60,424 nt of DNA, taken from assembly GCA_020438295.1 (NCBI GenBank), contig JAGQUV010000009.1, forward strand, positions 1 to 60,424. Reading direction: 5' to 3'. The stretch's first letter is position 1, and each line of letters starts with the position of its first letter. The stretch comes from Solirubrobacterales bacterium (GTDB taxonomy: Bacteria; Actinomycetota; Thermoleophilia; Solirubrobacterales; 70-9). The position numbers were made by a program, and so were the translations under genes. Below the pieces are notes generated by a model, which worked only from the letters and a program-made list of their open reading frames with translations, did not search any database and was not told the origin of the DNA. Below, one piece after another: positions 50,737 through 59,166 of this stretch.

Positions 50737-52280
50737 CTGATCAGCTCCTCCACTGCCTGACGCACCTTATCGGGAGCGACCCGGCGGCCGACCAGCGGCT
50801 CACCCGGAGCCTCGAGCAGCACGAAGCCGACCCCTTCCGCGGTCCGCTTCTTGTCCTTCTCGATCGCGCCGAGGACCGCTTCGACCTCGACCGAGCGATC
50901 GAGACCGACCGGCAGGCCGTGCCGGCGGTTCCAGTCCGAGACTTCGGCCCGCAGATCGGGAAGGTCCGAAAGCCTCAGTGCGGCGAGCAGTCCCAGCGCC
51001 ACGGCCTCCCCGTGCCGGTAACGGCTATATGAAGTCGCGGCCTCGATCGCGTGGCCGACCGTGTGGCCGAGGTTCAGCGCGGCCCTGATCCCGGTGTCCC
51101 GCTCGTCTTCAGCCACCACGCCGCACTTGTACCTCGCGCAGGCGTAGATCAGGTCGGCCCGACCCGGCATCTCACCCGGCTCCAGGTCGCGAACCTGCGC
51201 CCACAGCGGTCCTCCGGCCAGCAGCGCGGTCTTGACCACCTCGGCCATCCCGGCGCTGAGCTCACTCTCCGGCAACGACGCAAGCGTGTCGATATCGGCC
51301 ACCACGAGCGACGGAAGGTGAAACGCGCCGACGTAGTTCTTCCCCTCCGGCAGGTCGACCCCGGTCTTTCCCCCGTAAGCCGAATCGACCTGGGCGACCA
51401 GCGTGGTCGGCACCTGCGCAACCGGCACTCCCCGCTGATAGGTCGCGGCACAGAACCCGGCCAGGTCACCGACCACGCCTCCGCCGAGCGCGATGATCCG
51501 GTCGGCCCGGGTCATGCCCTGGACCGCCAGTTCACGCAGCACTTGCTCCGCCCGGGACAGGTTCTTGGCCCGCTCGCCGGGCGGCACCTCGACCGTCCCG
51601 GCCACCGGACCGATCCGCTCGCGGTAGAGAGGCCCGACCGCTTCGTCGGTGATGCAGAACGAGCGCCCCTCGCCCGGCAGGGCGTTACCCGATTCACCGA
51701 ACAGCGCCGACCCCAGCAGGCCGTGACCGACGTAGACCGGGTAGTCGCCGTTGGCGCTCGCCGCCCAGAACATCCTGGTCCCGGCCGGTAGTTCTGCCAG
51801 CAGGAGGACCGGGTCGAGGGCGGTCTGCCAGGTCCGGCGGCCGGTGGCCGGAATGGTGGCGTCGGCGACCTCCAGATACAGCGGCCGGCGCCGGGCGAGC
51901 AGTTCGGCGAACCCGGCCCGGTCGCGGGCGAGCGGCCGCCGGTTGTTCTGCGCCCTGCGCCAGGCGACCTCCAGCGGGATCTCCAGCAGGACCACCGAAT
52001 GGGCGTCGCTCTTCAAGGCCTTGCGGATCGCCGGACTCTCGACCGCTCCCCCTCCCAGCGCGAGCGCATCGATCGCCGGATCGGCCAACGCCCTGAGCAC
52101 GACCTCCTGCTCGATTTCGCGGAACGAGGCTTCGCCGTGCCGGTCGAAGTAGTCGGCTATCGAACATCCGACCTCGCTCTCGATCAGATCGTCGGCGTCG
52201 GCGGTGCGAAGGCCCCGGTGCTCGAACTCGACCAGGGCCGACGACTTGCCGGCCCCCATGAATCCGACCAGGCAGATCAT
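50733..52280 (-). CDS. aroKB: Bifunctional shikimate kinase / 3-dehydroquinate synthase (AroK-AroB fusion)
   Basis: The 515-residue protein joins two shikimate-pathway enzymes. Residues 1-160 are shikimate kinase: Walker A VGFMGAGKSSALVEF, TADADDLIE, ALALGGGAV and the lid NNRRPLARDR. Residues 170-515 are 3-dehydroquinate synthase: RIIALGGGVVGDLAGFCAAT, VPTTLVAQVDSAYGGKTGVD and zinc ligands in NLGHTVGHAIE and RHGEAVALGLL. In Mycobacterium aroK and aroB are separate adjacent genes; an equivalent AroKB fusion is known in Thermotoga. It overlaps aroC and aroQ by four bases each. Confidence 0.95.
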   Translation of the reverse strand: MICLVGFMGAGKSSALVEFEHRGLRTADADDLIESEVGCSIADYFDRHGEASFREIEQEVVLRALADPAIDALALGGGAVESPAIRKALKSDAHSVVLLEIPLEVAWRRAQNNRRPLARDRAGFAELLARRRPLYLEVADATIPATGRRTWQTALDPVLLLAELPAGTRMFWAASANGDYPVYVGHGLLGSALFGESGNALPGEGRSFCITDEAVGPLYRERIGPVAGTVEVPPGERAKNLSRAEQVLRELAVQGMTRADRIIALGGGVVGDLAGFCAATYQRGVPVAQVPTTLVAQVDSAYGGKTGVDLPEGKNYVGAFHLPSLVVADIDTLASLPESELSAGMAEVVKTALLAGGPLWAQVRDLEPGEMPGRADLIYACARYKCGVVAEDERDTGIRAALNLGHTVGHAIEAATSYSRYRHGEAVALGLLAALRLSDLPDLRAEVSDWNRRHGLPVGLDRSVEVEAVLGAIEKDKKRTAEGVGFVLLEAPGEPLVGRRVAPDKVRQAVEELIS

Positions 52281-53437
52281 TGCCAGCCGATGCGATCCCT
52301 GTAGGCGTCGATCGCCGCGATCACGTCATCGATGTGGTCGCCACCGAATTTCTCCCGGTAGCACTTCGCCATGACCAGGCAGACCATCGCCTCGGCGACG
52401 ACCGCGGCGGCCGGGACCACGGTCGAGTCGGTGCGCTCCTTGTGGGCCTGCGACGGCTCGTGGGTGGCCGTGTCTACCGAACGGAGCGGTTTGGTCAGGG
52501 TCGAGATCGGCTTGATCGCCGCCCGCACGGACAGTGGCTGGCCGTTGGTCATGCCACCCTCCAGGCCGCCGGCGTGGTTGGTCTCACGGTAGTAGCCGCG
52601 CTCCTCGGAGTAGAAGATCTCGTCGTGCGCCTCGGAGCCAGGCCTCGAGGCCACATCCCAGGCTTCGCCGATCGAGGCGCCCTTGACCGCCTGGATCGAG
52701 CAGACGGCCTGGGCCAAGCGACCGTCGAGGCGATCCTCCCAGGAGACGTGGCTGCCCAGGCCCGGCAGCAGGCCGAAGACCCGGACCTCGAACGTGCCGC
52801 CCAGGCTCTCGTTCTTCTTGCGCAGAACGTTGATCTCCTCGACCATCAGGGCTGAAGTCGCCGGATCGAGACAGCGCACCGGATCGTCGTCGACCGCCCG
52901 GAAGTCCTCGATGGTCAGGCCTTCGGGATCGGGAGTCTCGATCGAGGCGATTCGGGTGACGTGGCTCACCACGGTCACCCCCACGGCGCTGAGGAAGGCC
53001 CGGGCGATCGCTCCCGCGGCAACCCTTGCCGCCGTCTCCCGCGCGCTCGCCCGCTCGAGGATGTTGCGCAGGTCACCGTGCTTGTACTTCCACATTCCGA
53101 CCAGGTCGGCGTGACCCGGGCGCGGCAGGGTGATCGGCGGGATCTCCCGCTCGATCGGCCACGGGTTCATGCGCTCGTCCCAGTTTTCGTAGTCGCGGTT
53201 GGCGACCAGCGCGGCGACCGGGCTGCCCAGCGTGCGGCCGTGCCGGACGCCGGCCCGGATCTCGACCGCGTCGGTCTCGATCTTCATCCTGCCGCCCCGC
53301 CCGTGGCCCAGCTGGCGCCGGGCCATGTCCCGGTCGAGCGTCTCGCGGTCCAACTCGAGTCCGGCCGGAAGGCCCTCGACGATCGTGACCAGTCCGGGGC
53401 CGTGTGACTCGCCTGCTGTCGTGAACCGGAAACTCAT
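52277..53437 (-). CDS. aroC: Chorismate synthase
   Basis: AroC converts EPSP to chorismate using reduced FMN. The 386-residue protein has the three family signatures: GESHGPGLVTIVEGLPAG at the N-terminus, RASARETAARVAAGAIAR in the middle and the C-terminal RSVDTATHEPSQAHKERTD. Length is normal. It is the first gene of the leftward aroC-aroKB-aroQ-pepQ operon, with 68 bases to the divergent gene at 53506. TAGCCT ten bases before the ATG may be the -10, giving a very short leader. Confidence 0.97.
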   Translation of the reverse strand: MSFRFTTAGESHGPGLVTIVEGLPAGLELDRETLDRDMARRQLGHGRGGRMKIETDAVEIRAGVRHGRTLGSPVAALVANRDYENWDERMNPWPIEREIPPITLPRPGHADLVGMWKYKHGDLRNILERASARETAARVAAGAIARAFLSAVGVTVVSHVTRIASIETPDPEGLTIEDFRAVDDDPVRCLDPATSALMVEEINVLRKKNESLGGTFEVRVFGLLPGLGSHVSWEDRLDGRLAQAVCSIQAVKGASIGEAWDVASRPGSEAHDEIFYSEERGYYRETNHAGGLEGGMTNGQPLSVRAAIKPISTLTKPLRSVDTATHEPSQAHKERTDSTVVPAAAVVAEAMVCLVMAKCYREKFGGDHIDDVIAAIDAYRDRIGWQ

Positions 53438-53505
53438 CGTGGTGCTTAGGCTATTGGCAACCGCATGGACGATGCCGCCTGCATACGCCGAAACGCCTCC
53501 GGTTG

Positions 53506-54036
53506 ATGGCCGCCCGCAGGCTGATCGTGGTGATGCTCGCCCTGCTCGCGATCTCGACCGTAATCGCGATGGTCACCCCGCAGCCGGGGGACCGGGGCCG
53601 GGACGGCTCGGCGACCGGAGCTTCGGGCTCGAACGGCGCCGCCCGACCGACAGGACCGACCGCGAGCTCCGGCCCGTCCGGGGCCGGCGGTCCGGCCGAC
53701 GCCGCGGTCAGCGACCCGGCGGTGGCAGGCGCCGGCCGGGTCGGGGCCGGTGCGGGTCGCGGCTCGGGTGAACCGGGTAACGGGCGCCTGACCCGGATCG
53801 TCCCGGCGAGCGGGCCGACGCAGACGATCGATGCCGTCCCGGGACAGCGGCTAGTGGTGGTCGTGGAGGTGAGACGGACGGCCGAAATCGAGATCGCCGG
53901 TCTCGGCCGGCTGGAGACGGCGACCGCGTATGCCCCGGCCAGGTTTGACCTGGTGCTGCCCCCGTCACCGGGCAGATTCGAGGTCACCGACCAGGGCAAC
54001 GACACGAACCGGGCCGTGATCGTGAGTTCCGGCTAG
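53506..54036 (+). CDS. Signal-anchored protein with low-complexity linker and small beta domain
   Basis: The 176-residue product has an N-terminal hydrophobic segment (RLIVVMLALLAISTVIAMV) acting as signal anchor. A Gly/Ala/Pro/Ser linker of about 70 residues follows, then a C-terminal domain (PGQRLVVVVEVRRTAEIEI, then ATAYAPARFDLVLP) that looks like a cupredoxin- or Ig-type sandwich without visible metal ligands. No function can be assigned. It is the only rightward gene among the aro/mltG genes. Its TAG stop shares the palindrome CTAG with the convergent aroE stop. Confidence 0.75.
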   Translation: MAARRLIVVMLALLAISTVIAMVTPQPGDRGRDGSATGASGSNGAARPTGPTASSGPSGAGGPADAAVSDPAVAGAGRVGAGAGRGSGEPGNGRLTRIVPASGPTQTIDAVPGQRLVVVVEVRRTAEIEIAGLGRLETATAYAPARFDLVLPPSPGRFEVTDQGNDTNRAVIVSSG

Positions 54037-54845
54037 GGGCGACGCGCGGCGGCTTCCCGCATCACTTCCAGCGAAGGCTGCAGGCCGGTCCAGATGGCGA
54101 GCGAACGAGCTCCCTGCCGAACCAGGATCTCCAGACCGTCGACGGTCAGCGCTCCGGCCGCGGCGGCCGATTCGATCAACCGGCTCGGAGACGCCCCGTA
54201 GACCAGGTCGACCACGACCTGCCCGCCACGAAACCGGTCCGGCGCCAGCGGCAGGTCCGGGAACGGGTCGCCTCCGCCCAAGCCCGCGGCGCTGGAGTTG
54301 ACGATCAGGTCGAACTCGCCCGCGTCCGGCTCGACCACCGCCTCACCTCCGAGCTCGGCGGCCAACTCCACCGCTCGGGACGCGGTGCGGTTCCAGATCA
54401 CGACATCGGCACCGGCGTTGACCAGGGCCCAGAGCGCGGCCCGGGCCGCCCCGCCCGCGCCGATCAGCAGGGCCCGGCTGCCGGCCGGGTCGATCGGCAG
54501 GGCATCGACCAGCCCGGGGCCGTCGGTGTTCTCGGCCACGATCCGGCCCGCCTCGAAGCTGAGCGTATTCGCCGCCCCGATCGCCGTCGCGGCGGGCCCG
54601 GCGGAGTCGGCCAGCCCGAAAGCGGCCAGCTTGTGGGGAACGGTGACGTTGGCGCCGACGAACCGGTCGGCTTCCATCCCCCTGACGAATTCGTCAAAAG
54701 CCTCCGGAGTGACGTCTATCGCTTCGTAGCTCCAGGTCGCTCCTAGGCCGAGCTGCTCGAGGGCCGCGTTCTGCATCGCCGGAGAGCGCGAATGCGCGAC
54801 CGGATGCCCGAGCACTGCCAGGCGCTTCTCCCGGCGGGCCCCCAT
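54033..54845 (-). CDS. aroE: Shikimate dehydrogenase
   Basis: AroE reduces 3-dehydroshikimate with NADPH. The 270-residue protein has the substrate-binding motif HSRSPAMQNAAL, the catalytic Lys in NVTVPHKLAAF, the Asp in ENTDGPGLVDAL and the NADP loop LIGAGGAARAALWALV. An ATG at 54845 shares one base with the mltG stop (TGATG); a second ATG at 54851 would add two residues. It ends convergently with the anchored protein gene, sharing the palindrome CTAG. Confidence 0.95.
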   Translation of the reverse strand: MGARREKRLAVLGHPVAHSRSPAMQNAALEQLGLGATWSYEAIDVTPEAFDEFVRGMEADRFVGANVTVPHKLAAFGLADSAGPAATAIGAANTLSFEAGRIVAENTDGPGLVDALPIDPAGSRALLIGAGGAARAALWALVNAGADVVIWNRTASRAVELAAELGGEAVVEPDAGEFDLIVNSSAAGLGGGDPFPDLPLAPDRFRGGQVVVDLVYGASPSRLIESAAAAGALTVDGLEILVRQGARSLAIWTGLQPSLEVMREAAARRP

Positions 54846-56125
54846 CAGCACCCGTCCGGCGATCCGCCCGCCGCCTCCTGGGCCTTTCTGTAGGCCTCGG
54901 CGTCGCGGTTGAACTGCTCCAGGGTCTCGGAGAAGACGTGCTCGCCGCAGGCCCCCGGCTTGACCACGTAGAACAGCGCGTCGATCCTGGCCGGGTTGGC
55001 CGCGGCCCGGATCGATGCCAGGCCCGGGCTGCCGATCGGACCGGGAGGAAGTCCCGCGTTGGTCCTCGTGTTGTAAGGGGAGTCGACCGCGAGATCCGAC
55101 TCGGTCAGTGGGTTCTGCCAGTCGTCCACGGCAAACCGTATGGTCGCGTCGATCCCCAGCGGCTCGCCCGCCTTGAGGCGGTTGTAGATCACCGCCGCGA
55201 CCTTGCGCCGCTCGCTCGGCACCGATACCTCCCGCTCGATCATCGAGGCGATGGTCAGCACGTCGTAGGTGGTCAGGTTCTTCTTCCGTGCGTAGTTCAT
55301 GTTGACCGAGCCGATGTTCTGCCTGAACGCCGCGAGCTGCTGGCCGGCCAGGTCGAATGAGTCCGAGCCCCGCTTCAATTCATAGGTCGCCGGAAAGAGG
55401 AAGCCTTCGAGGTCCCGGGCCCTGCCCTGGGCGCCGTAGTCCTGCGGGTCGAGCAGCTTCGACTTGGCCGTGTCGGCCATGTAGTCGCCGGGGACCCCGT
55501 CTGTGGCCAGTCTCCCAGCCGTCTCGGACCGGCTGAGCCCCTCCGGGATCGTCACCGTGAGCTTCTTCGTGACTTGTTCCTGGCTGGCCAGTTGGTCGAG
55601 GGCCGCCGCGTACGACATGTTCGTACGGAACCGATGGTCGCCCTCGCGGATCTCCGAATCCTGGCCGGAGAGCTTGGCCCGCAGCCTGAACAGGGTCGCG
55701 TTGGGGACCACGTCGTTGTCGGCGAGCAGGTCGCCGACCTCACTAACCGTTGCCCCGCGGGGGATCTTCAGGTTGAACGGATCGCCTTCGCCCTCGCCGT
55801 CGCCGGCGAACGGCTGGAACAGGGCGAAGAGGAACGCGACGGCGACCAGCGCGACCACGACTACGGCCGCGAGCGCCACGATCGGTCCCCGTCTCCGCCC
55901 CCCGCCGGCGGATCGGGGCGCACGGGGCCGTCCCCGCCCACCGGCTACCGCACCCGCCCCGGGCTCGGCCGGATCGGGGAGCTCCGGCCCGGCCGAGGCA
56001 CCGGGCGATGCCTCGGCCTCCCTGCGCCGGCGGTTGGCCCGCTCCTGGCGACGAACGGCCCGCTCGACCGCCTCCGGATCGTCCGGGTCGTGCTCGGGCA
56101 GGTCTTCGAACCAGCGCTCGGTCAT
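54845..56125 (-). CDS. mltG: Endolytic murein transglycosylase MltG
   Basis: MltG cleaves nascent glycan strands and may set their length. The 426-residue protein has an 80-residue Arg/Pro-rich cytoplasmic tail, one transmembrane helix (GPIVALAAVVVVALVAVAF), a LysM-like subdomain (LKIPRGATVSEVGDLLADN) and the YceG domain. The catalytic Glu lies in LTIASMIEREVSVPSERRK. Conserved SPYNTRTNAGLPPGPIGSPG and VFSETLEQFNRD follow. ATG overlaps the ruvX stop by four bases. Confidence 0.95.
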   Translation of the reverse strand: MTERWFEDLPEHDPDDPEAVERAVRRQERANRRRREAEASPGASAGPELPDPAEPGAGAVAGGRGRPRAPRSAGGGRRRGPIVALAAVVVVALVAVAFLFALFQPFAGDGEGEGDPFNLKIPRGATVSEVGDLLADNDVVPNATLFRLRAKLSGQDSEIREGDHRFRTNMSYAAALDQLASQEQVTKKLTVTIPEGLSRSETAGRLATDGVPGDYMADTAKSKLLDPQDYGAQGRARDLEGFLFPATYELKRGSDSFDLAGQQLAAFRQNIGSVNMNYARKKNLTTYDVLTIASMIEREVSVPSERRKVAAVIYNRLKAGEPLGIDATIRFAVDDWQNPLTESDLAVDSPYNTRTNAGLPPGPIGSPGLASIRAAANPARIDALFYVVKPGACGEHVFSETLEQFNRDAEAYRKAQEAAGGSPDGC

Positions 56126-56523
56126 TCGCCCGACAGCGGCCCCGGCGCGGCCGCAAGGTAGCTCTCGAGTAAATGCGCGGCCGCGATCGAATCCTCACTC
56201 GCCGCGGAACCGGCCGAGCGCCGGGTCCGGGCGGCCATCCTGGTCGTGAACCGCTCGTCGTAGACCTCCACCGGGACATCGACCGCCTCGCTCAGGTCCG
56301 CGCAGAAGGCCCGGGTCAGCCCGGCCTGCCCGGTCTCCTCGCCGGAAAGCGAAACCGGGAGGCCGACCACTATCCGCTCGGCTTCGCGCTCCCTGGCCAG
56401 TGCCGCAACCGCCTCGCAATCGGGTGGCTCGACCGGCTCTATCGGTGTGGCCAGGGTCCCGGTCGCATCGGAAACCGCACAGCCGATCCGTGCCGTGCCG
56501 TAGTCGAGCGCCAGAACCCTCAA
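56122..56523 (-). CDS. ruvX: RuvX/YqgF family RNase H-like nuclease
   Basis: The 133-residue protein matches YqgF/RuvX, a putative pre-16S rRNA nuclease or resolvase: VLALDYGTARIGCAVSD (catalytic Asp), RIVVGLPVSLSGEETGQA and VYDERFTTRMA (Glu). The C-terminal Asp in EDSIAAAHLLESYL is in place. It starts with TTG overlapping the alaS stop (TTGA) and overlaps mltG by four bases. The alaS-ruvX-mltG-aroE order is the same as in Mycobacterium. Confidence 0.95.
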   Translation of the reverse strand: MRVLALDYGTARIGCAVSDATGTLATPIEPVEPPDCEAVAALAREREAERIVVGLPVSLSGEETGQAGLTRAFCADLSEAVDVPVEVYDERFTTRMAARTRRSAGSAASEDSIAAAHLLESYLAAAPGPLSGE

Positions 56524-59150
56524 CTCGATCTCGACTCGAGGTAGGAACGGGCCGCATCGAGCGCCGAGTCGAGGCCGTCCGGGTTCCTGCCGCCCGCCTG
56601 GGCCATCTCGTCACTGCCGCCGCCGCCTCCGCCGATCCGGTCCGCGGCCTCGGAGACCAATTCCCGGGCGGAGACCTTCGCCCCGGCGTCAGCCGGGTCG
56701 AACAGGGCGACCAGCCCGGCTTTGCCCGAACCGGGATCGGCCCCGGCAAGCACGACCGCCACGCCCGACTTCTCTGCCTGGACCGCCTTGGCCACGGCCA
56801 GGATCTGCTTCGGGTTGGCTACGGGCACGGTGCCGATCACCGCGTCCACCGGACCGACCTGCTCCGCGGTGGAGGCCAGCTCGACCGCCAGCGAACCGAG
56901 CTGTTGCTGCTCGGCCCGCTTGGCCCCACGGGCTGCCTCGTCGAGACGCTCGGCGGCGTTACGGGCGGCCCCGACCGGGTCACGGTCGCGGCCGAGCACC
57001 TGGCCGACCTCGGCCAGCTCCCCGGCCCGCTCGCGATACCAGTCGATCGCGGCCGGGCCGGTTATCGCTTCGATCCTGCGTACGTTGGCCGCGCTGGAGC
57101 CCTCCGAAACGATCTTGAAGATCCCGATCTCGGCCGTGTTGACCACATGTGTACCGCCGCAGAGCTCGCGCGAGACGTTCTCGACCTCGACCATACGGAC
57201 CCAGTCGCCGTATTTCTCGCCGAACAGCGCCATTGCGCCCAGGCGCTCCGCCTCGTCCTTCTTCATGTTCATCCAGCGCACCGGCTCGCCGGCCTTGATC
57301 CACTCGTTGACCCGATCCTCGATCGCCAGGATGTCTTCCGGGCTCAGTGGCTCGCCATGGTTGAAGTCAAAGCGGAGCTTGTCGGGGCGCACCGCCGAAC
57401 CGGCCTGGTGCACGTGGTCGCCGAGCCGTTCGCGCAGGGCGGCGTGGAGCAGGTGGGTCGCGGTGTGGTTGCGCATGGTCTGGAAGCGTCTGCTCCGGTC
57501 GACCTCGGCCTCGACGGTCGAGCCGGGCTCGGGCGGCCAGTCCCCGGAGAGCTGCTCGATCTCGAGCACCTGATCGTCGCCCACCCTGATCACGTCGGTC
57601 ACCCGGGCTTCGCCCCCTTCCCAGGCCACCGTTCCGCTGTCGGCCACCTGGCCGCCGCCCTCCGCGTAGAACGGGCTCTGCTCGAGTTTGGCCAGGGCCG
57701 ATCCGTTCTCGGCCGAAAGTGAGCCGAGCCCGGTCTCCGACCGCAGGTAGCGGTAGCCGACGAACTCACTCGGTGGGCCGCTCACCGCGAAGTCCTGGAC
57801 CTTCGAGTGGCGCTCTCCGCGGGCGCCGCCCGCGGCACCGCTCCGGGCCCTCCTGCGCTGCGCCTCCATCAGCTCCTCGAAGCCCCCGCTGTCGACCGAG
57901 AGTCCCCGCCGGGCGATCATCTCGCGGGTCAGGTCGTACGGAAAACCGAACGTGTCGTGCAGCTTGAACGCATCGTCGGCCGAAATCCACGAGTTCTTTG
58001 CCGCGATCGCCCGTTCGACCAGCTGCTCGAGCAGGGCGGTCCCGCGGTCCAGGGTCCGGCCGAAGCTCTCCTCCTCGGTCCCTACCCAACGGTCGACCCG
58101 GTCCCGCTCCGCCGCGACGGCCGGATATGCCCCCGACATGATCTCGATCGTGCGGTCGGTGAACTCGCCGAGCCACGATCCCTCGAGCCCGAGGGTGCGG
58201 CCCTGCTGTATCGCCCGGCGCATGACCCTCCGCAGAACGTAGCCGCGGTCCTCGTTCGACGGCACCACACCGGCCGCCAGCAGGAAGGTCATGCCCCTCG
58301 AATGGTCGGCCACGATCCGCATCGCCCGGGTGGTTTCCGGGTCGGAGTCGTAGCTCCTGCCGCTCTTTTCCTCGGCCAGTTCGATCAGTGGTGCGAACAG
58401 GTCGGTCTGGTAGACCGACGGCACTTGCTGGAGGATCGCCGCCATGCGCTCGAGGCCCAGACCGGTATCGATGTTCCGGTTGGGAAGCGGGGCCAGGCTG
58501 CCGTCCTCGCCCAGTTCGTAGGTCATGAACACGTGGTTCCAGTACTCGAGGAAGCGGTCCGTGTCGTCCCCCGGCCGGTCCCCGGGAGCGCCGAAACCGG
58601 TGCCCCGGTCGAGATACATCTCCGAGCAGGGACCGCAGGGCCCGGTCGGCCCGGCCTGCCAGAAGTTCTCCGACCGGGGCAGCTTGACGATCCGTTCGTC
58701 GGGGATCCCGAGTTCCCGCCAGATCGCGATCGCCTCGTCGTCGGGCCCCAGCCCGAGCTGCTCGTCACCCCCGAACACGGTCACCCAAATCTCGGACGGA
58801 TCGAAGCCGAAGCCGTCGACCGAAAGGTCCCAGCCGAACCTGACCGCCTCTTCCTTGAAGTAGTCGCCAAAACTGAAGTTGCCGAGCATCTCGAAGAAGG
58901 TGAGGTGTCGCAGGGTCTTGCCGACCTCTTCGATGTCGGGCGTGCGGAAGCAGGTCTGGCTGGAGGTCATGCGATTTGCGGGTGGCTTCTCGCGGCCCAG
59001 GAAGTACGGCTTGAACGGCTGCATGCCGGCGACCGTGAGCAGGGTCGAGGTGTCGTCCGGGGCCGGGATCAGCGAAGCGGACGCAACCCGGCGGTGGCCG
59101 CGTTGCTCGAAGAACTCCAGAAACGTTTCCCTGATCTCGTCTGATCTCAT
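56520..59150 (-). CDS. alaS: Alanyl-tRNA synthetase
   Basis: AlaS charges tRNA-Ala. The 876-residue class II synthetase has the N-terminal activation domain (TFLEFFEQRGHRRVASASL, then FEMLGNFSFGDYFKEEA), a tRNA recognition region, and the editing domain with zinc motifs HTATHLLHAALRERLG and SRELCGGTHVVNTAEIG. The C-terminal oligomerisation domain ends with a glycine-rich GGGGGGSDEMAQAGG segment. Its ATG lies 16 bases after the mnmA stop. Confidence 0.97.
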   Translation of the reverse strand: MRSDEIRETFLEFFEQRGHRRVASASLIPAPDDTSTLLTVAGMQPFKPYFLGREKPPANRMTSSQTCFRTPDIEEVGKTLRHLTFFEMLGNFSFGDYFKEEAVRFGWDLSVDGFGFDPSEIWVTVFGGDEQLGLGPDDEAIAIWRELGIPDERIVKLPRSENFWQAGPTGPCGPCSEMYLDRGTGFGAPGDRPGDDTDRFLEYWNHVFMTYELGEDGSLAPLPNRNIDTGLGLERMAAILQQVPSVYQTDLFAPLIELAEEKSGRSYDSDPETTRAMRIVADHSRGMTFLLAAGVVPSNEDRGYVLRRVMRRAIQQGRTLGLEGSWLGEFTDRTIEIMSGAYPAVAAERDRVDRWVGTEEESFGRTLDRGTALLEQLVERAIAAKNSWISADDAFKLHDTFGFPYDLTREMIARRGLSVDSGGFEELMEAQRRRARSGAAGGARGERHSKVQDFAVSGPPSEFVGYRYLRSETGLGSLSAENGSALAKLEQSPFYAEGGGQVADSGTVAWEGGEARVTDVIRVGDDQVLEIEQLSGDWPPEPGSTVEAEVDRSRRFQTMRNHTATHLLHAALRERLGDHVHQAGSAVRPDKLRFDFNHGEPLSPEDILAIEDRVNEWIKAGEPVRWMNMKKDEAERLGAMALFGEKYGDWVRMVEVENVSRELCGGTHVVNTAEIGIFKIVSEGSSAANVRRIEAITGPAAIDWYRERAGELAEVGQVLGRDRDPVGAARNAAERLDEAARGAKRAEQQQLGSLAVELASTAEQVGPVDAVIGTVPVANPKQILAVAKAVQAEKSGVAVVLAGADPGSGKAGLVALFDPADAGAKVSARELVSEAADRIGGGGGGSDEMAQAGGRNPDGLDSALDAARSYLESRSS

Positions 59151-59166
59151 CGCCTGCAGACCCTAC

